The notes under the pieces are model-generated. The model did no database searches. It was given only the letters and a program-made list of their open reading frames with translations, and was not told the DNA's origin. Below, piece by piece: positions 31,138 through 39,892 of a stretch of 64,000 nucleotides of DNA. The stretch comes from CAIKMD01 sp963729935 (GTDB taxonomy: Bacteria > Pseudomonadota > Alphaproteobacteria > ATCC43930 > CGMCC-115725). The stretch lies in contig CAVSPW010000002.1 of assembly GCA_963729935.1 (NCBI GenBank), positions 744,001-808,000 on the forward strand. The letters are read 5' to 3'. A program made the translations under genes and the position numbers. The stretch's first letter is position 1; the number at the start of each line of letters is the position of its first letter.

Positions 31138-32523
31138 ATGATGGGGCGGCGCAACAGGAGCCAAGGGCACCTGTTCTACGAGTTTCATCTCGATGATGCG
31201 GTGCCGGACGATCATCTCGTCCGGAAGATCGGTGCCATCCTGGATTTGTCCTGGGTCCATGCGGAGCTTTCGCCTTACTACTCCGATCTCGGCCGGCCCT
31301 CGATTGATCCGGTGCTCATGATCCGGATGCTCATCATCGGTTACGTGTTCGCCATCCGGTCGGAGCGCCAGATTTGCCGGGAGGTTCAAGTCAACCTGGC
31401 CTATCGATGGTTCTGCGAGCTGGGCTTGGAAGACGGTATCCCCGATCATTCGGCCTTCTCCCGCGCGCGCAACAAGCGCTTCCGCGAGAGCGATCTGTTC
31501 CGTCATGTCTTCGAGCGTGTCGTAGGGTCCTGCATTGCGGTCGGCTTGGTCGGTGGCGAGGGCTTCGCGGTCGATGCGAGCCTGATCGAGGGCGATGCCA
31601 ACCGCCAGCGCTCGATCGCAGGCAAAGATTGGCGCCGAGAACGCGACCCTCAACATGCCAGCCGGGCCGTGAAGGAGTATCTCGCAACGCTCGATGACAC
31701 CGCCTTCGGTACGGCGACGGAGGTCGTGCCGAAGTTCGTCTCGCCATCCGATCCGGCCGCACAATGGACCGGCGCTCACAAGGGGCCGGCTTTCTTTGCC
31801 TACGCCGATAACTATCTGATCGACGTACGGTTCGGCGTCATTGTCGATGTCGAGGCCTCGCGGGCCGTCCGCCAAGCCGAGGTTGGCGCGGCACGGACCA
31901 TGCAGGAGCGCACCGAGGCGCGCTTTGGTCTCAAGCCTCAACGGCTCGCCGGGGACACCGCCTATGGATCGGCGCCAATGTTGAACTGGCTGGTCGAGAA
32001 CAAGCAGATCACGCCGCATATTCCTGTCATCGACAAGTCGAAGCGAGAGGATGGCACCTTCGCACGTAGCGATTTCCGATACGATGTAGAGAGAGACGCT
32101 TACGAATGTCCGGCGGGAAAGGAACTTCGAACCAGCGGCACGGTGCATGAAGGCACGACGCTGCTTTATCGGGCGAGCAAACTCGACTATGATCGATGCT
32201 CGCTCAAATCACGATGCTGCCCCAAGGAACCCGCGCGCAAGATCCCACGCAACATTTACGAGCGCGCTCGCGACGTTGCCCGATCGCTCGTCGGCACCGA
32301 AGCATTCGAGCAGTCGCGGCGGGAACGCAAGAAGATCGAGATGCGCTTCGCGCACTTGAAACGCATCTTGCGGCTCGGCCGTCTTCGATTACGTGGCCCG
32401 CGTGGCGTTCAAGACGAGTTTACGCTCGCGGCCATCGCCCAAAACCTGAGGCGTCTCGCCAAGCTGGTCACAGGGCCGCCACCCCTGGCCGGTCAGCACT
32501 TTGCATCAGCGACAGGATGCTAA
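31138..32523 (+). CDS. IS1182-family transposase
   Basis: The 461-residue protein (MMGRRNRSQGHLFYEFHLDD) has the DUF772-type N-terminal domain (DDHLVRKIGAILDLSWVHAE, GRPSIDPVLMIRMLIIGYVF). The DDE domain follows: AVDASLIEGDA (D), GDTAYGSAPMLNWL (D) and the C-terminal ERKKIEMRFAHLKRILRLGR (E). A cysteine pair region (CSLKSRCCP) lies before the last motif, as is typical of the IS1182 family. It looks full length. The terminal inverted repeats could not be set with confidence. Confidence 0.9.
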   Translation: MMGRRNRSQGHLFYEFHLDDAVPDDHLVRKIGAILDLSWVHAELSPYYSDLGRPSIDPVLMIRMLIIGYVFAIRSERQICREVQVNLAYRWFCELGLEDGIPDHSAFSRARNKRFRESDLFRHVFERVVGSCIAVGLVGGEGFAVDASLIEGDANRQRSIAGKDWRRERDPQHASRAVKEYLATLDDTAFGTATEVVPKFVSPSDPAAQWTGAHKGPAFFAYADNYLIDVRFGVIVDVEASRAVRQAEVGAARTMQERTEARFGLKPQRLAGDTAYGSAPMLNWLVENKQITPHIPVIDKSKREDGTFARSDFRYDVERDAYECPAGKELRTSGTVHEGTTLLYRASKLDYDRCSLKSRCCPKEPARKIPRNIYERARDVARSLVGTEAFEQSRRERKKIEMRFAHLKRILRLGRLRLRGPRGVQDEFTLAAIAQNLRRLAKLVTGPPPLAGQHFASATGC

Positions 32524-32865
32524 AGCCGCCGCACCCATCGGGGTGAGCAGAACTCAGGGACTGTTTCGACGCACTCAAGAACGTCCGCACAGATCCCTCG
32601 CAATCGCCGACTTTTACAACGGTATCTGCCAGAAGCGGACATGAGGCGATCTTCAACGATGAACTTGCGCCGAACCCGCTACGCGCGGTTCTGAAGAAAT
32701 GAGCTCCCGTCCGAAGGCGTCGCATCGCCGAAGGATTGACCGGCAGGCGGCGTTCCTCTTGGCGCTAGGCCGGCACATGGTCGACGGGTCATTCGCGATA
32801 GCGACCTATTCACGATTTCGGAGACCCAACAGACCGCTTGCCATTCCACGGTCCTTAACCTTATC
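32524..32865. other. Gap between IS1182 and the TonB operon
   Basis: This stretch holds the right end of the IS1182 element and the probable promoter of the TonB operon. No Fur-type or other operator is visible, and there is no convincing gene. Confidence 0.4.
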
Positions 32866-33255
32866 GTGGCCTCGATGCTGTCGGCACGATCCTGGTGGAA
32901 CGCGCGTCGGTGCTTGCCCGGTTGGCTCGCGCTGTTCTCGATCGCCGTGCAATTGGTCGTCAGTTTCGGGCACACCCATCCCGAGGATTACCGGTTCCTG
33001 CTGCGCGGTCACGGCGCGCCGGTTTTGATCGCCGGGGATTTCCAGCCGGGCCAATCGACCCCCGCGCTCCCGGCCGACAGCGATTGCCCGATCTGCGCTT
33101 CCGTGTTCATGCTCGGCAATGCGCCGATGCCGATGGCTTCGGCGCTTCCCGTGCCGCACGGGGTCGCGCTCGCCGCTTCGCCCGTGGGCAAGGCGTTGTG
33201 GCTCGTCCTTCCACGCCATTTCCTTTTCACGACTCGCGGCCCTCCCACCATCTGA
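32866..33255 (+). CDS. DUF2946-type protein
   Basis: The 129-residue product (GTG start; an ATG at 32875 is an alternative) has an N-terminal membrane segment (WLALFSIAVQLVVSFGHTHP). The DSDCPICASVF motif and the closing strand are characteristic of DUF2946 proteins, which often accompany copper or TonB-related transport genes. The CPIC cysteines and HTH histidines could bind a metal. It is the first gene of the TonB operon, 82 bp before the receptor gene. Confidence 0.7.
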   Translation: MASMLSARSWWNARRCLPGWLALFSIAVQLVVSFGHTHPEDYRFLLRGHGAPVLIAGDFQPGQSTPALPADSDCPICASVFMLGNAPMPMASALPVPHGVALAASPVGKALWLVLPRHFLFTTRGPPTI

Positions 33256-33337
33256 GATCGATTTCGTCTGCTCGAACGCGCCGGCGCGGTCTCGATCGCG
33301 TAGCGCGATCATCGATCTATGACGTGGAGTTCGGTCC

Positions 33338-35536
33338 ATGCGGTCCATTTATGGCGAGCGGGGCGCGTCCTTGGCGAAAGCCGGACGCATCCTCGCGAGT
33401 ACGTCCTTCCTTCTCGCCTTGAGTTGCGGCGCCGGTGGAAAGGCCGCCGCGCAAGACGCCGGCGCACCCCCTGCGCCGCCTCCGACGGCACAGCAGCCCG
33501 AGGAAGAAATCACCGTAACGGCGCAGCGTCTCAACGCCGCGCGCAACAATATCGAGCCGGATGTCGGCGCCTCGAGCTTCAATTTCTCGAGCCAGGCGAT
33601 CCAGAACATGCCGGGCGGCGACAATGCGGGGCTCAATCAGGTGCTGCTGCAGGCGCCGGGCGTGGCCCAAGACAATCTCGCCAATGGCGCGCTGCACATC
33701 CGCAACGAGCATCTCAACGTTCAGTACCGCATCAACGGCGTGATCATTCCCGACGGCGTCAGTTTCTTCGGTCAGGGCCTCAGCCCGCGCTTCGTCGATT
33801 CGATGAAGCTCATCACCGGCGCCCTGCCGGCGCAATACGGGCTGCGCACCTCGGGCGTCGTCGACATCCAGACCAAGAGCGGCGTCTTCCAGAATGGCGG
33901 CGCGGTCGGTATGTATGGCGGGAGCTACGGCACCTTGCAGCCGAGCGCCGAATATGCGGGATCGGCCGGCGGCTTCAATTATTTCTTCTCCGGCGACTAT
34001 ATGCAAAGCGACTACGGCATCAATTCGCCGGTACCGAACTACAACGCGGTTCACGACGACACCAACCAGGAACACGCCTTCGGCTATCTGGAGAAGATCA
34101 TCGATCCGTCGAGCAAGCTCAGCGTCATGGCCGGAAGCTTCTATGGTTTGTTCCAGATCCCGAACAATCCCAACCAGACGCCGAGCTTCAATTCCTTCGA
34201 CGGTTCGATCAACGGACAGACCAGCTTCGATTCCAACGCGCTCAATGAGCGCCAGATCGAGACCTCGCATTTCGGCATCGTTTCTTATCTGCGCTCGGAG
34301 GAGAACCTCGACTTCCAGGTTTCGACCTTCACGAAGTTCAGCACCTTGCGCTATACGCCGGATATCTACGGCGATGTAGCCTTCAACGGCATCGCGCAAT
34401 ATGCGCTGCGCCAGGATCTGACCAACGGCGTGCAAGCGGAGGGCAGCTACAAGCTCGGCTCCGCCCACACGCTGCGCGGCGGGCTGATCCTGAGTGCCGA
34501 GCGGACCAGCGCCGACACGACGTCCTTCGTGCTGCCGGTCGACAACACGGGAACGCCGACCTCGAGCACGCCTTTCGGCATCGTTGACGATTCTGCCAAG
34601 ACCGGGTGGACCTACAGCGCGTTCCTGCAGGACGAGTGGAAGATCTTGCCGACGGTCACGATCAATTACGGCGGGCGCTTCGACGCGGTCGACACGGTGA
34701 CGCATGAAAGCCAGTTCAGCCCGAGGCTCGACGTCGTCTGGCAGGCGACCTCGACCACGACCGCGCATGCGGGTTATGCCAATTATTTCACGCCGCCGCC
34801 TTTCGATTTGGCGTCGATGCAGTCGATCGGCCAGTTCTCGAACACGTCCGGTGCGGCGCCTTCCTCCGGCAATTCGTCGCTCAAAGCCGAGCGCGCGCAA
34901 TATTTCGATATCGGCGTCACCCAGGAAATCATGATGGGGCTGAAAGTCGGCATCGACGCCTATTACAAATATTCGCGCAATCTGCTCGACGAGGGTCAGT
35001 TCGGCGCGCCGGTGATCCTGACGCCGTTCAATTATCACGTCGGCTACAACAAAGGCGTTGAATTGACGACCTCGTACGACAATGGCCCCTTCTCCTATTA
35101 CGGCAACCTCGCGATCGGGACGCAAAAGGCGGAACAGATCACCTCGGCGCAGTTCAACTTTTCGCAGGATGACCTCGACTATATCGCGACGCATAAGATC
35201 AACACCGACCACAGCCAGCTCATGACCGCGTCGGCCGGCATTTCCTATCTCTGGAAAGGAACGCGCTACAATGTCGACGTCATCGCCGGCACGGGCGTGC
35301 GGACCGACAATACCGCGGGCCCCAATGGCGGCACGGTGCCTTCCTACGAACAGGTGAATTTCGGCGTCTCGCATCGCTTCGCGGATGCGCCGGGCGGCGC
35401 GATCACCGTGCGCGCTGACCTCATCAACGCTTTCGACGAGGTCTATCTCATTCGCTCGCAATCGGGGATCGGGGTCAACGCGCCGCAATACGGCCCGCGC
35501 CGCACCTTTTACGTGGGCGTGACGAAGGAGTTTTGA
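33338..35536 (+). CDS. TonB-dependent outer-membrane receptor
   Basis: The 732-residue protein has a signal-type N-terminus ending near KAAAQ, a TonB box (EEITVTAQ, residues 56-63), and a plug domain with LNQVLLQAPGV, RINGVIIPDG and LPAQYGLRTSGVVDI. A 22-strand-type beta barrel follows, ending in an outer-membrane phenylalanine (VGVTKEF). It imports a scarce ligand such as a metal chelate or cobalamin. The neighbouring DUF2946 gene makes a metal likely, but the ligand is not certain. The stop overlaps the tonB start (TGATG), and the whole set reads as one operon. Confidence 0.92.
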   Translation: MRSIYGERGASLAKAGRILASTSFLLALSCGAGGKAAAQDAGAPPAPPPTAQQPEEEITVTAQRLNAARNNIEPDVGASSFNFSSQAIQNMPGGDNAGLNQVLLQAPGVAQDNLANGALHIRNEHLNVQYRINGVIIPDGVSFFGQGLSPRFVDSMKLITGALPAQYGLRTSGVVDIQTKSGVFQNGGAVGMYGGSYGTLQPSAEYAGSAGGFNYFFSGDYMQSDYGINSPVPNYNAVHDDTNQEHAFGYLEKIIDPSSKLSVMAGSFYGLFQIPNNPNQTPSFNSFDGSINGQTSFDSNALNERQIETSHFGIVSYLRSEENLDFQVSTFTKFSTLRYTPDIYGDVAFNGIAQYALRQDLTNGVQAEGSYKLGSAHTLRGGLILSAERTSADTTSFVLPVDNTGTPTSSTPFGIVDDSAKTGWTYSAFLQDEWKILPTVTINYGGRFDAVDTVTHESQFSPRLDVVWQATSTTTAHAGYANYFTPPPFDLASMQSIGQFSNTSGAAPSSGNSSLKAERAQYFDIGVTQEIMMGLKVGIDAYYKYSRNLLDEGQFGAPVILTPFNYHVGYNKGVELTTSYDNGPFSYYGNLAIGTQKAEQITSAQFNFSQDDLDYIATHKINTDHSQLMTASAGISYLWKGTRYNVDVIAGTGVRTDNTAGPNGGTVPSYEQVNFGVSHRFADAPGGAITVRADLINAFDEVYLIRSQSGIGVNAPQYGPRRTFYVGVTKEF

Positions 35537-36153
35537 TGCCGCGCGGCATGGCGCAGTCGTCGTATCAGCCTTCGGGAAGCCGGCTCGTCGGCATCGGCTT
35601 CGTCGTGCTGCTTCACATCGCCATCATCTACGCGCTGGTGACGGCGCTCGCGCATCGCTCCGTCGAGGTGGCGCGCGCGCCGATCGAGACCAAGATCATC
35701 GATCAGGCGCCGCAGGAAAAGGCCGAGCTTCCACCGCCGCCGCCGAAATTGGCGCCGCCTCCGCCGCCTTTCATTCCGCTGCCGGAGATCAACGTGCAGA
35801 CGCCGCCGCCGGCCCAGAGCACGGCGCCCACGGTCATCACGACGGTCAAGCCGCCCGTCGCCGCGCCCGTCCGCGTCATGCCGCGCATCGACGCGCAACA
35901 CAGCCGCGAGCCGGAATATCCGCCGCAATCGCGCCGGCTTGGCGAGCAAGGTTCGCTCGTCCTGCAAGTGCTGATCGGCGTCGACGGCCGTGTCGTCCAA
36001 TCGAAGCTCGTGCAGTCGAGCGGCTTCGACCGGCTCGACCAGGCGGCGCTCGAAGGGATCAAGAACGATTACCGGTTCTTTCCAGGCACGATCGACGGCG
36101 CGCCGCAGCCGATGTGGTTCACATTCAAGTTCACCTGGAAGCTGCGGGGGTGA
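35536..36153 (+). CDS. tonB: TonB energy-transducing protein
   Basis: The 205-residue protein has one N-terminal membrane helix (LVGIGFVVLLHIAIIYALVT), a proline-rich periplasmic spacer (ELPPPPPKLAPPPPPFIPLP) and a C-terminal TonB domain (EPEYPPQSRRLGEQGSLVLQ, then WFTFKFTWKL). It transmits proton-motive energy from ExbB and ExbD to the receptor encoded just upstream. The start ATG overlaps the receptor stop, so translation is coupled. Confidence 0.92.
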   Translation: MPRGMAQSSYQPSGSRLVGIGFVVLLHIAIIYALVTALAHRSVEVARAPIETKIIDQAPQEKAELPPPPPKLAPPPPPFIPLPEINVQTPPPAQSTAPTVITTVKPPVAAPVRVMPRIDAQHSREPEYPPQSRRLGEQGSLVLQVLIGVDGRVVQSKLVQSSGFDRLDQAALEGIKNDYRFFPGTIDGAPQPMWFTFKFTWKLRG

Positions 36154-36155
36154 AG

Positions 36156-37136
36156 ATGATCATTCGACGCCGCCGCCGTGCCGCCCTCCCTCCATATTCC
36201 ATCGCACAGGTCATGAGCATGAGCCTCGGTCATAAAATCTCGGCACGTTTTCTCGCGCCCTTCGCGATCGCCGGATCGCTTCTGCTCGGCGTTGCGCCCA
36301 CGGCCCTGGGCCAGGTGACGGCGCCGGCCGAGGCGACGCCGCCCGCGGCTGCGGCGCCGGAAAGCCCCGCGGCGCAACCCGCGGCCCCGACGCCGGAGGC
36401 GACCGCGCCTGCCCCGCCGATCTCGCCCGTACAGCCGAGCGCAGAGACGGTCGAGAATCCCTATAGCCTCACCGCGCTGTGGCAGGGCGGGGATTTCATC
36501 GCCCGCGGCACGATCATCATCTTAGCCATCATGTCGATGGCAAGCTGGTACGTGATGATCACCAAATTCATCGAGCAGGCGGTGTTGCTGCGCCAGGCGA
36601 GCACGGCCAATCGCAGCTTCTGGACGGCGCCCAGCATAAGCGACGGCGCGAACGCGCTCGACAAGCGCAACGCCTTCCGCATGGTGGCCGAGGACGGGCT
36701 CAACGCCGCGGCGCATCACGAGGGCACGCTGACCGAGCAGATCGACCGCCATACCTGGATCACGATGTCGCTGCAGCGCTCAGTCGACGCCATCAACAAC
36801 CGGTTGCAAAGCGGGCTCGCGGTTCTGGCGACGGTCGGCTCGACCGCGCCCTTCGTTGGTTTGTTCGGAACGGTGTGGGGGATCTATCACGCGCTGACCG
36901 CCATCGGCATCGCGGGCCAGGCGAGCATCGACAAGGTCGCGGGGCCCGTCGGCGAGGCCTTGATCATGACCGCGATCGGCCTCGCGGTCGCGGTCCCCGC
37001 GGTGCTCGGCTACAACTGGATGGTCCGCCGCAACAAGGTGACGATGGATCGCGTGCGGAATTTTTCCGGCGATCTGCTCGCGCTCATGGTCGGCGGCACG
37101 CGGATGAACCCGAAGCCGGTTGCGCGGAGCGCCTGA
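36156..37136 (+). CDS. exbB: ExbB/TolQ-type proton channel with long N-terminus
   Basis: The start at 36156 follows GGGGGTGAAG and lies 2 bp after the tonB stop; an alternative ATG at 36213 begins MSLGHKISARFLAPFAIAGS. An extended N-terminus with a signal-like hydrophobic segment and an Ala/Pro-rich linker precedes the MotA/TolQ/ExbB domain: TM1 (IIILAIMSMASWYVMI), then LQSGLAVLATVGSTAPFVGL and GLAVAVPAVLGYNWMV. The domain forms the proton channel with ExbD. Long periplasmic N-termini occur in a subset of ExbB proteins. The gene lies 3 bp upstream of exbD. Confidence 0.9.
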   Translation: MIIRRRRRAALPPYSIAQVMSMSLGHKISARFLAPFAIAGSLLLGVAPTALGQVTAPAEATPPAAAAPESPAAQPAAPTPEATAPAPPISPVQPSAETVENPYSLTALWQGGDFIARGTIIILAIMSMASWYVMITKFIEQAVLLRQASTANRSFWTAPSISDGANALDKRNAFRMVAEDGLNAAAHHEGTLTEQIDRHTWITMSLQRSVDAINNRLQSGLAVLATVGSTAPFVGLFGTVWGIYHALTAIGIAGQASIDKVAGPVGEALIMTAIGLAVAVPAVLGYNWMVRRNKVTMDRVRNFSGDLLALMVGGTRMNPKPVARSA

Positions 37137-37139
37137 GCC

Positions 37140-37586
37140 ATGGCAATCAATCTGAGTTCGGGCGGTGGCGACGGTGACAACGCGTTCGCGGCCTCGATCA
37201 ACACGACGCCGCTCGTCGACATCATGCTCGTTCTCCTGATCATCTTCCTCATCACCGTCCCGGTGGTGACGCACACCGTGCCGGTCGCCTTGCCGCATGA
37301 GGTGAACCAGCCGACCACGACCAAGCCCGAGAATATCATCATCGCCGTCGACAAGGACGGAAACCTCTATTGGAACGATGCCAAGCTCGCGGATTACGGC
37401 GTGCTGCTCGCAAAGCTCAAGCAGCGCGCCGTCGAGAATCCGCAGCCTGAGGTACATATCCGCGCCGACAAGGACGTGCGCTACGAATTCGTCGGCCGCG
37501 TCGTCGTCGATTGCGAGCGCGCGGGCATCGGCAAGGTCGCTTTCATCACCGAGCCCGATCGCGGCACCGCCGCGGCGGCGGAGTAG
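37140..37586 (+). CDS. exbD: ExbD biopolymer transport protein, first copy
   Basis: The 148-residue protein has the single ExbD membrane helix with the proton-carrying aspartate in INTTPLVDIMLVLLIIFLIT (residues 20-39) and a periplasmic domain ending with the ERAGIGKVAFITEPD strand. It is the partner of the ExbB encoded 3 bp upstream. A second ExbD follows after 5 bp. Confidence 0.92.
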   Translation: MAINLSSGGGDGDNAFAASINTTPLVDIMLVLLIIFLITVPVVTHTVPVALPHEVNQPTTTKPENIIIAVDKDGNLYWNDAKLADYGVLLAKLKQRAVENPQPEVHIRADKDVRYEFVGRVVVDCERAGIGKVAFITEPDRGTAAAAE

Positions 37587-37591
37587 CGCTG

Positions 37592-38017
37592 ATGGCGATT
37601 GAGCTGGGAAAGCCCGAAGGCGACGGCGAGGTGATGGTCGACATCAACACTACGCCGCTCATCGACGTGATGCTCGTGCTCCTCATCATGCTGATCATCA
37701 CGATCCCGGTGCAGACCCACGCGGTGAAGCTCGATCTACCGCGCGCCAACCCGCCGCCGGTCACGGTGCAGCCGCAAGTGGTCAATCTCGACATCGATTT
37801 CGACGGCACCCTCACCTGGAACGGCGCGCCCGTCCCCGACCGCGCGACCTTGGAGAGCTATCTGCGCTCCGCGGCGGCCTCCGATCCGCAGCCCGAGATC
37901 CATATCGCGCCCAACAAGCTCGTGAAATACGCCTATGTCGCGATGGTCCTGGCCGAAGCGCAGCGCCTGGGCGTCGCCAAAATCGGGCTCGTCGGCAACG
38001 AACAATTCATGGATTGA
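37592..38017 (+). CDS. exbD: ExbD biopolymer transport protein, second copy
   Basis: The 141-residue protein starts MAIELGKPEGDGEVMVDINT at an ATG 5 bp after the first exbD; a longer in-frame extension upstream is disregarded. It has the key aspartate in INTTPLIDVMLVLLIMLIIT and the ExbD periplasmic domain (AEAQRLGVAKIGLVGNEQF). Two ExbD paralogues next to one ExbB occur in several dedicated TonB systems and may form a heterodimer. Confidence 0.92.
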   Translation: MAIELGKPEGDGEVMVDINTTPLIDVMLVLLIMLIITIPVQTHAVKLDLPRANPPPVTVQPQVVNLDIDFDGTLTWNGAPVPDRATLESYLRSAAASDPQPEIHIAPNKLVKYAYVAMVLAEAQRLGVAKIGLVGNEQFMD

Positions 38018-38021
38018 CCCG

Positions 38022-39272
38022 ATGCGGCGCGCCTCAAATGCTCCCGCCGTCTTGCTCGCCGCGTTTCTCGGCGTCGCCGTGGCAGGCGCCTTTCCGCTCG
38101 CTCGCCCCGCCGGGGCGGCCGGTGAAAATCCGACCGCGCGGCCTCAGATCGGCCAGCCGGTCCAGGCCGCCGAGCAGTTGCTGAAGCAAAAGAAATACCG
38201 CGAGGCGCTCGAAAAGCTCAGAGCGGCGGATGCCGTTCCGGACAAGACGGCCTATGAGCGCTACGTGATCGAGGGCACGCGCGCGGCGATCGATCTCAGC
38301 AGCGGCGACGACCAGGCCGCGATCAAGGCGCTCGAAGCCGTGCTCGCGACCGGCATCCTCGCGCCGCCGGACGCGCTGACCAGGCTGCAAGCGCTGGTGA
38401 AGCTCAACTACCGGATCAAGGATTACGCGCAGGTCGTCGCCGATGCCGCACGGTATTACAAGGCCGGCGGGACCGATCCCGCGCTGCGGCTCCTGGTGGC
38501 GCAGGCTTATTATCTCCAGAACGATTTCGCCAATGCGGCAAAGACCCTGCGCGTCGTCCTCGCCGCCGAGGAAAAGGCGGGCAAGCGTCCCGACGAGAAT
38601 CTGCTTCTGATGCTCTTGAGCAGCGACTTTCGGCAAAAGGACGAGGCGGACCGCATCGCCGTCCTGAAGCTCCTGGTCGCGACCTATCCGAAAAAGGAAT
38701 ATTGGACCGATCTCTTGACCGCGACCGCGAAGGCGCCCGGCTTTTCCAGCCGGCTGACGCTCGACCTCGATCGCTTGAAGGCCGCGACCGGCGTGCTCGC
38801 GACCGCGGATGATTTCATGGAGGCGGCCCAGCTCGCCTTGCTGGCCGGATTGCCGGGCGACGCGAAAGCCCTCCTGGACAAGGGTTACGCGGCCGGCATT
38901 TTGGGACGCGGCAGCGGCGCGGATCGCGAAAAGCGTCTCGCCGACATGGCAAGCCGGCAGGCAAGCGAGGACAGCAAGAGCCTCGGGACGATGGTTCCCG
39001 AAGCGGATGCGTCCGGCAACGGGCTCGCCTGGGAAAAGCTCGGCGAGGCCTATGCGAGCTATGCCGAATACGACAAGGCGATCGCCGCCTATCAAAGAGG
39101 CACCGCGAAGGGCGGACTCAGATATTCCGAAGACGCCAGCTTACATCTCGGCATCGCCTATCTGATGGCCGGCCAAAAACCCAAGGCGAAGGAGACGCTG
39201 GCGGCGGTCGCGGGCGCCGATGGCACGCGCGATCTGGCCCAGCTTTGGTTGCTCGAAGCCGGCATGCAATAG
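38022..39272 (+). CDS. Exported TPR-repeat protein of the TonB operon
   Basis: The 416-residue protein starts at the ATG at 38022, 4 bp after exbD, with a signal peptide (MRRASNAPAVLLAAFLGVAV, cleavage near RPAGAAG). Helical TPR-like repeats follow (AAEQLLKQKKYREALEKLRA; YAQVVADAARYYKAGGTDPA; ending YASYAEYDKAIAAYQRGTAK). It should sit in the periplasm as a scaffold. Its place at the end of a TonB-ExbB-ExbD-ExbD operon suggests a role with that transporter. An in-frame upstream extension is disregarded. Confidence 0.85.
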   Translation: MRRASNAPAVLLAAFLGVAVAGAFPLARPAGAAGENPTARPQIGQPVQAAEQLLKQKKYREALEKLRAADAVPDKTAYERYVIEGTRAAIDLSSGDDQAAIKALEAVLATGILAPPDALTRLQALVKLNYRIKDYAQVVADAARYYKAGGTDPALRLLVAQAYYLQNDFANAAKTLRVVLAAEEKAGKRPDENLLLMLLSSDFRQKDEADRIAVLKLLVATYPKKEYWTDLLTATAKAPGFSSRLTLDLDRLKAATGVLATADDFMEAAQLALLAGLPGDAKALLDKGYAAGILGRGSGADREKRLADMASRQASEDSKSLGTMVPEADASGNGLAWEKLGEAYASYAEYDKAIAAYQRGTAKGGLRYSEDASLHLGIAYLMAGQKPKAKETLAAVAGADGTRDLAQLWLLEAGMQ

Positions 39273-39351
39273 GGCTTTCACTCATCGATCGGGCTGAAGG
39301 CAGGCAGAGGAGAAGCCGCTTGATGTTGGCCGGATCACGGAGGCTTGGTTG

Positions 39352-39534
39352 ATGGAGCGCCGCCTCAGTTCTCTCCGGCTTAGCAAGGGCGTCAAAAAAC
39401 GCGCTGCCCGCGATACCGGTCGAATGCGCTTCTGGCGAATCGCGCGCAACGTCGCGATCGTCATCCTCTTGTGGTTCGCGCTTTTGGGCGTTTGCATAAT
39501 TTCTTACGACTACTACTTCAAATTCTCCAACTAG
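39352..39534 (+). CDS. Small membrane protein
   Basis: The 60-residue product has a basic N-terminus (MERRLSSLRLSKGVKKRAAR) and one membrane helix (IARNVAIVILLWFALLGVCI). It lies 79 bp downstream of the TPR gene on the same strand. No family is recognised. Confidence 0.5.
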   Translation: MERRLSSLRLSKGVKKRAARDTGRMRFWRIARNVAIVILLWFALLGVCIISYDYYFKFSN

Positions 39535-39892
39535 GATCGAGTCCCGCAGCCGTCTAATCGGTCGAGGACTTCGGAGCGATGTCCGGCGCACAATTCGACG
39601 CACGCAGAAGAGGTGATGGGATATGGGACACCATCGTAAGAATATCGCTGCGGCCACCGCGCTCTTTGCTTTCATCTATGCGGTCGAAGCCATCACGGAT
39701 GCGCACACCACTTTTGCCCGGAGGCCCGTGGGCAGGGTCGGAGCGAGTCAATTAAAGTCCGCTTCGGGTCAATCGCGTTGCTTCTGCGATGGCCGCCCAA
39801 CGTCCGTTGTGCGGGCAGGTTCGGAAATGGGGGGCGCTGTTGATCGTGTCACCCCAGGCGTGATTCGAGGCTTCAAACAGGAGCCTTGAATC
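39535..39892. other. Gap before the IS427-type transposase
   Basis: A plus-strand frame from 39623 begins MGHHRKNIAAATALFAFIYA, which resembles a real exported-protein start. After about 45 residues it becomes low quality and runs into the left end of the following IS element. It may be a small gene truncated by that element. The rest is IS leader. Confidence 0.35.
39862..39892. repeat. Inverted repeat immediately before the IS427-type transposase
   Basis: GATTCGAGGCT (39862-39872) pairs with AGCCTTGAATC (39882-39892) with one mismatch around a 9-base loop, and it ends directly at the ATG. Such a hairpin could block ribosome access in read-through transcripts, as known for other IS elements, or it could be part of the element's end. 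Confidence 0.5.

Noticed and set aside
31024..32148. A 374-residue minus-strand frame antisense to the IS1182 transposase
   Set aside because: Shadow frame; the DDE motifs are on the plus strand.
33317..35488. A 723-residue open frame on the minus strand, antisense to the TonB receptor
   Set aside because: It is a by-product of high GC codon bias. The composition is extremely arginine- and aspartate-rich and no domain is visible, whereas the plus-strand receptor is unmistakable.
38034..39095. A 353-residue minus-strand frame antisense to the TPR gene
   Set aside because: Shadow frame. The TPR protein fits the operon spacing.
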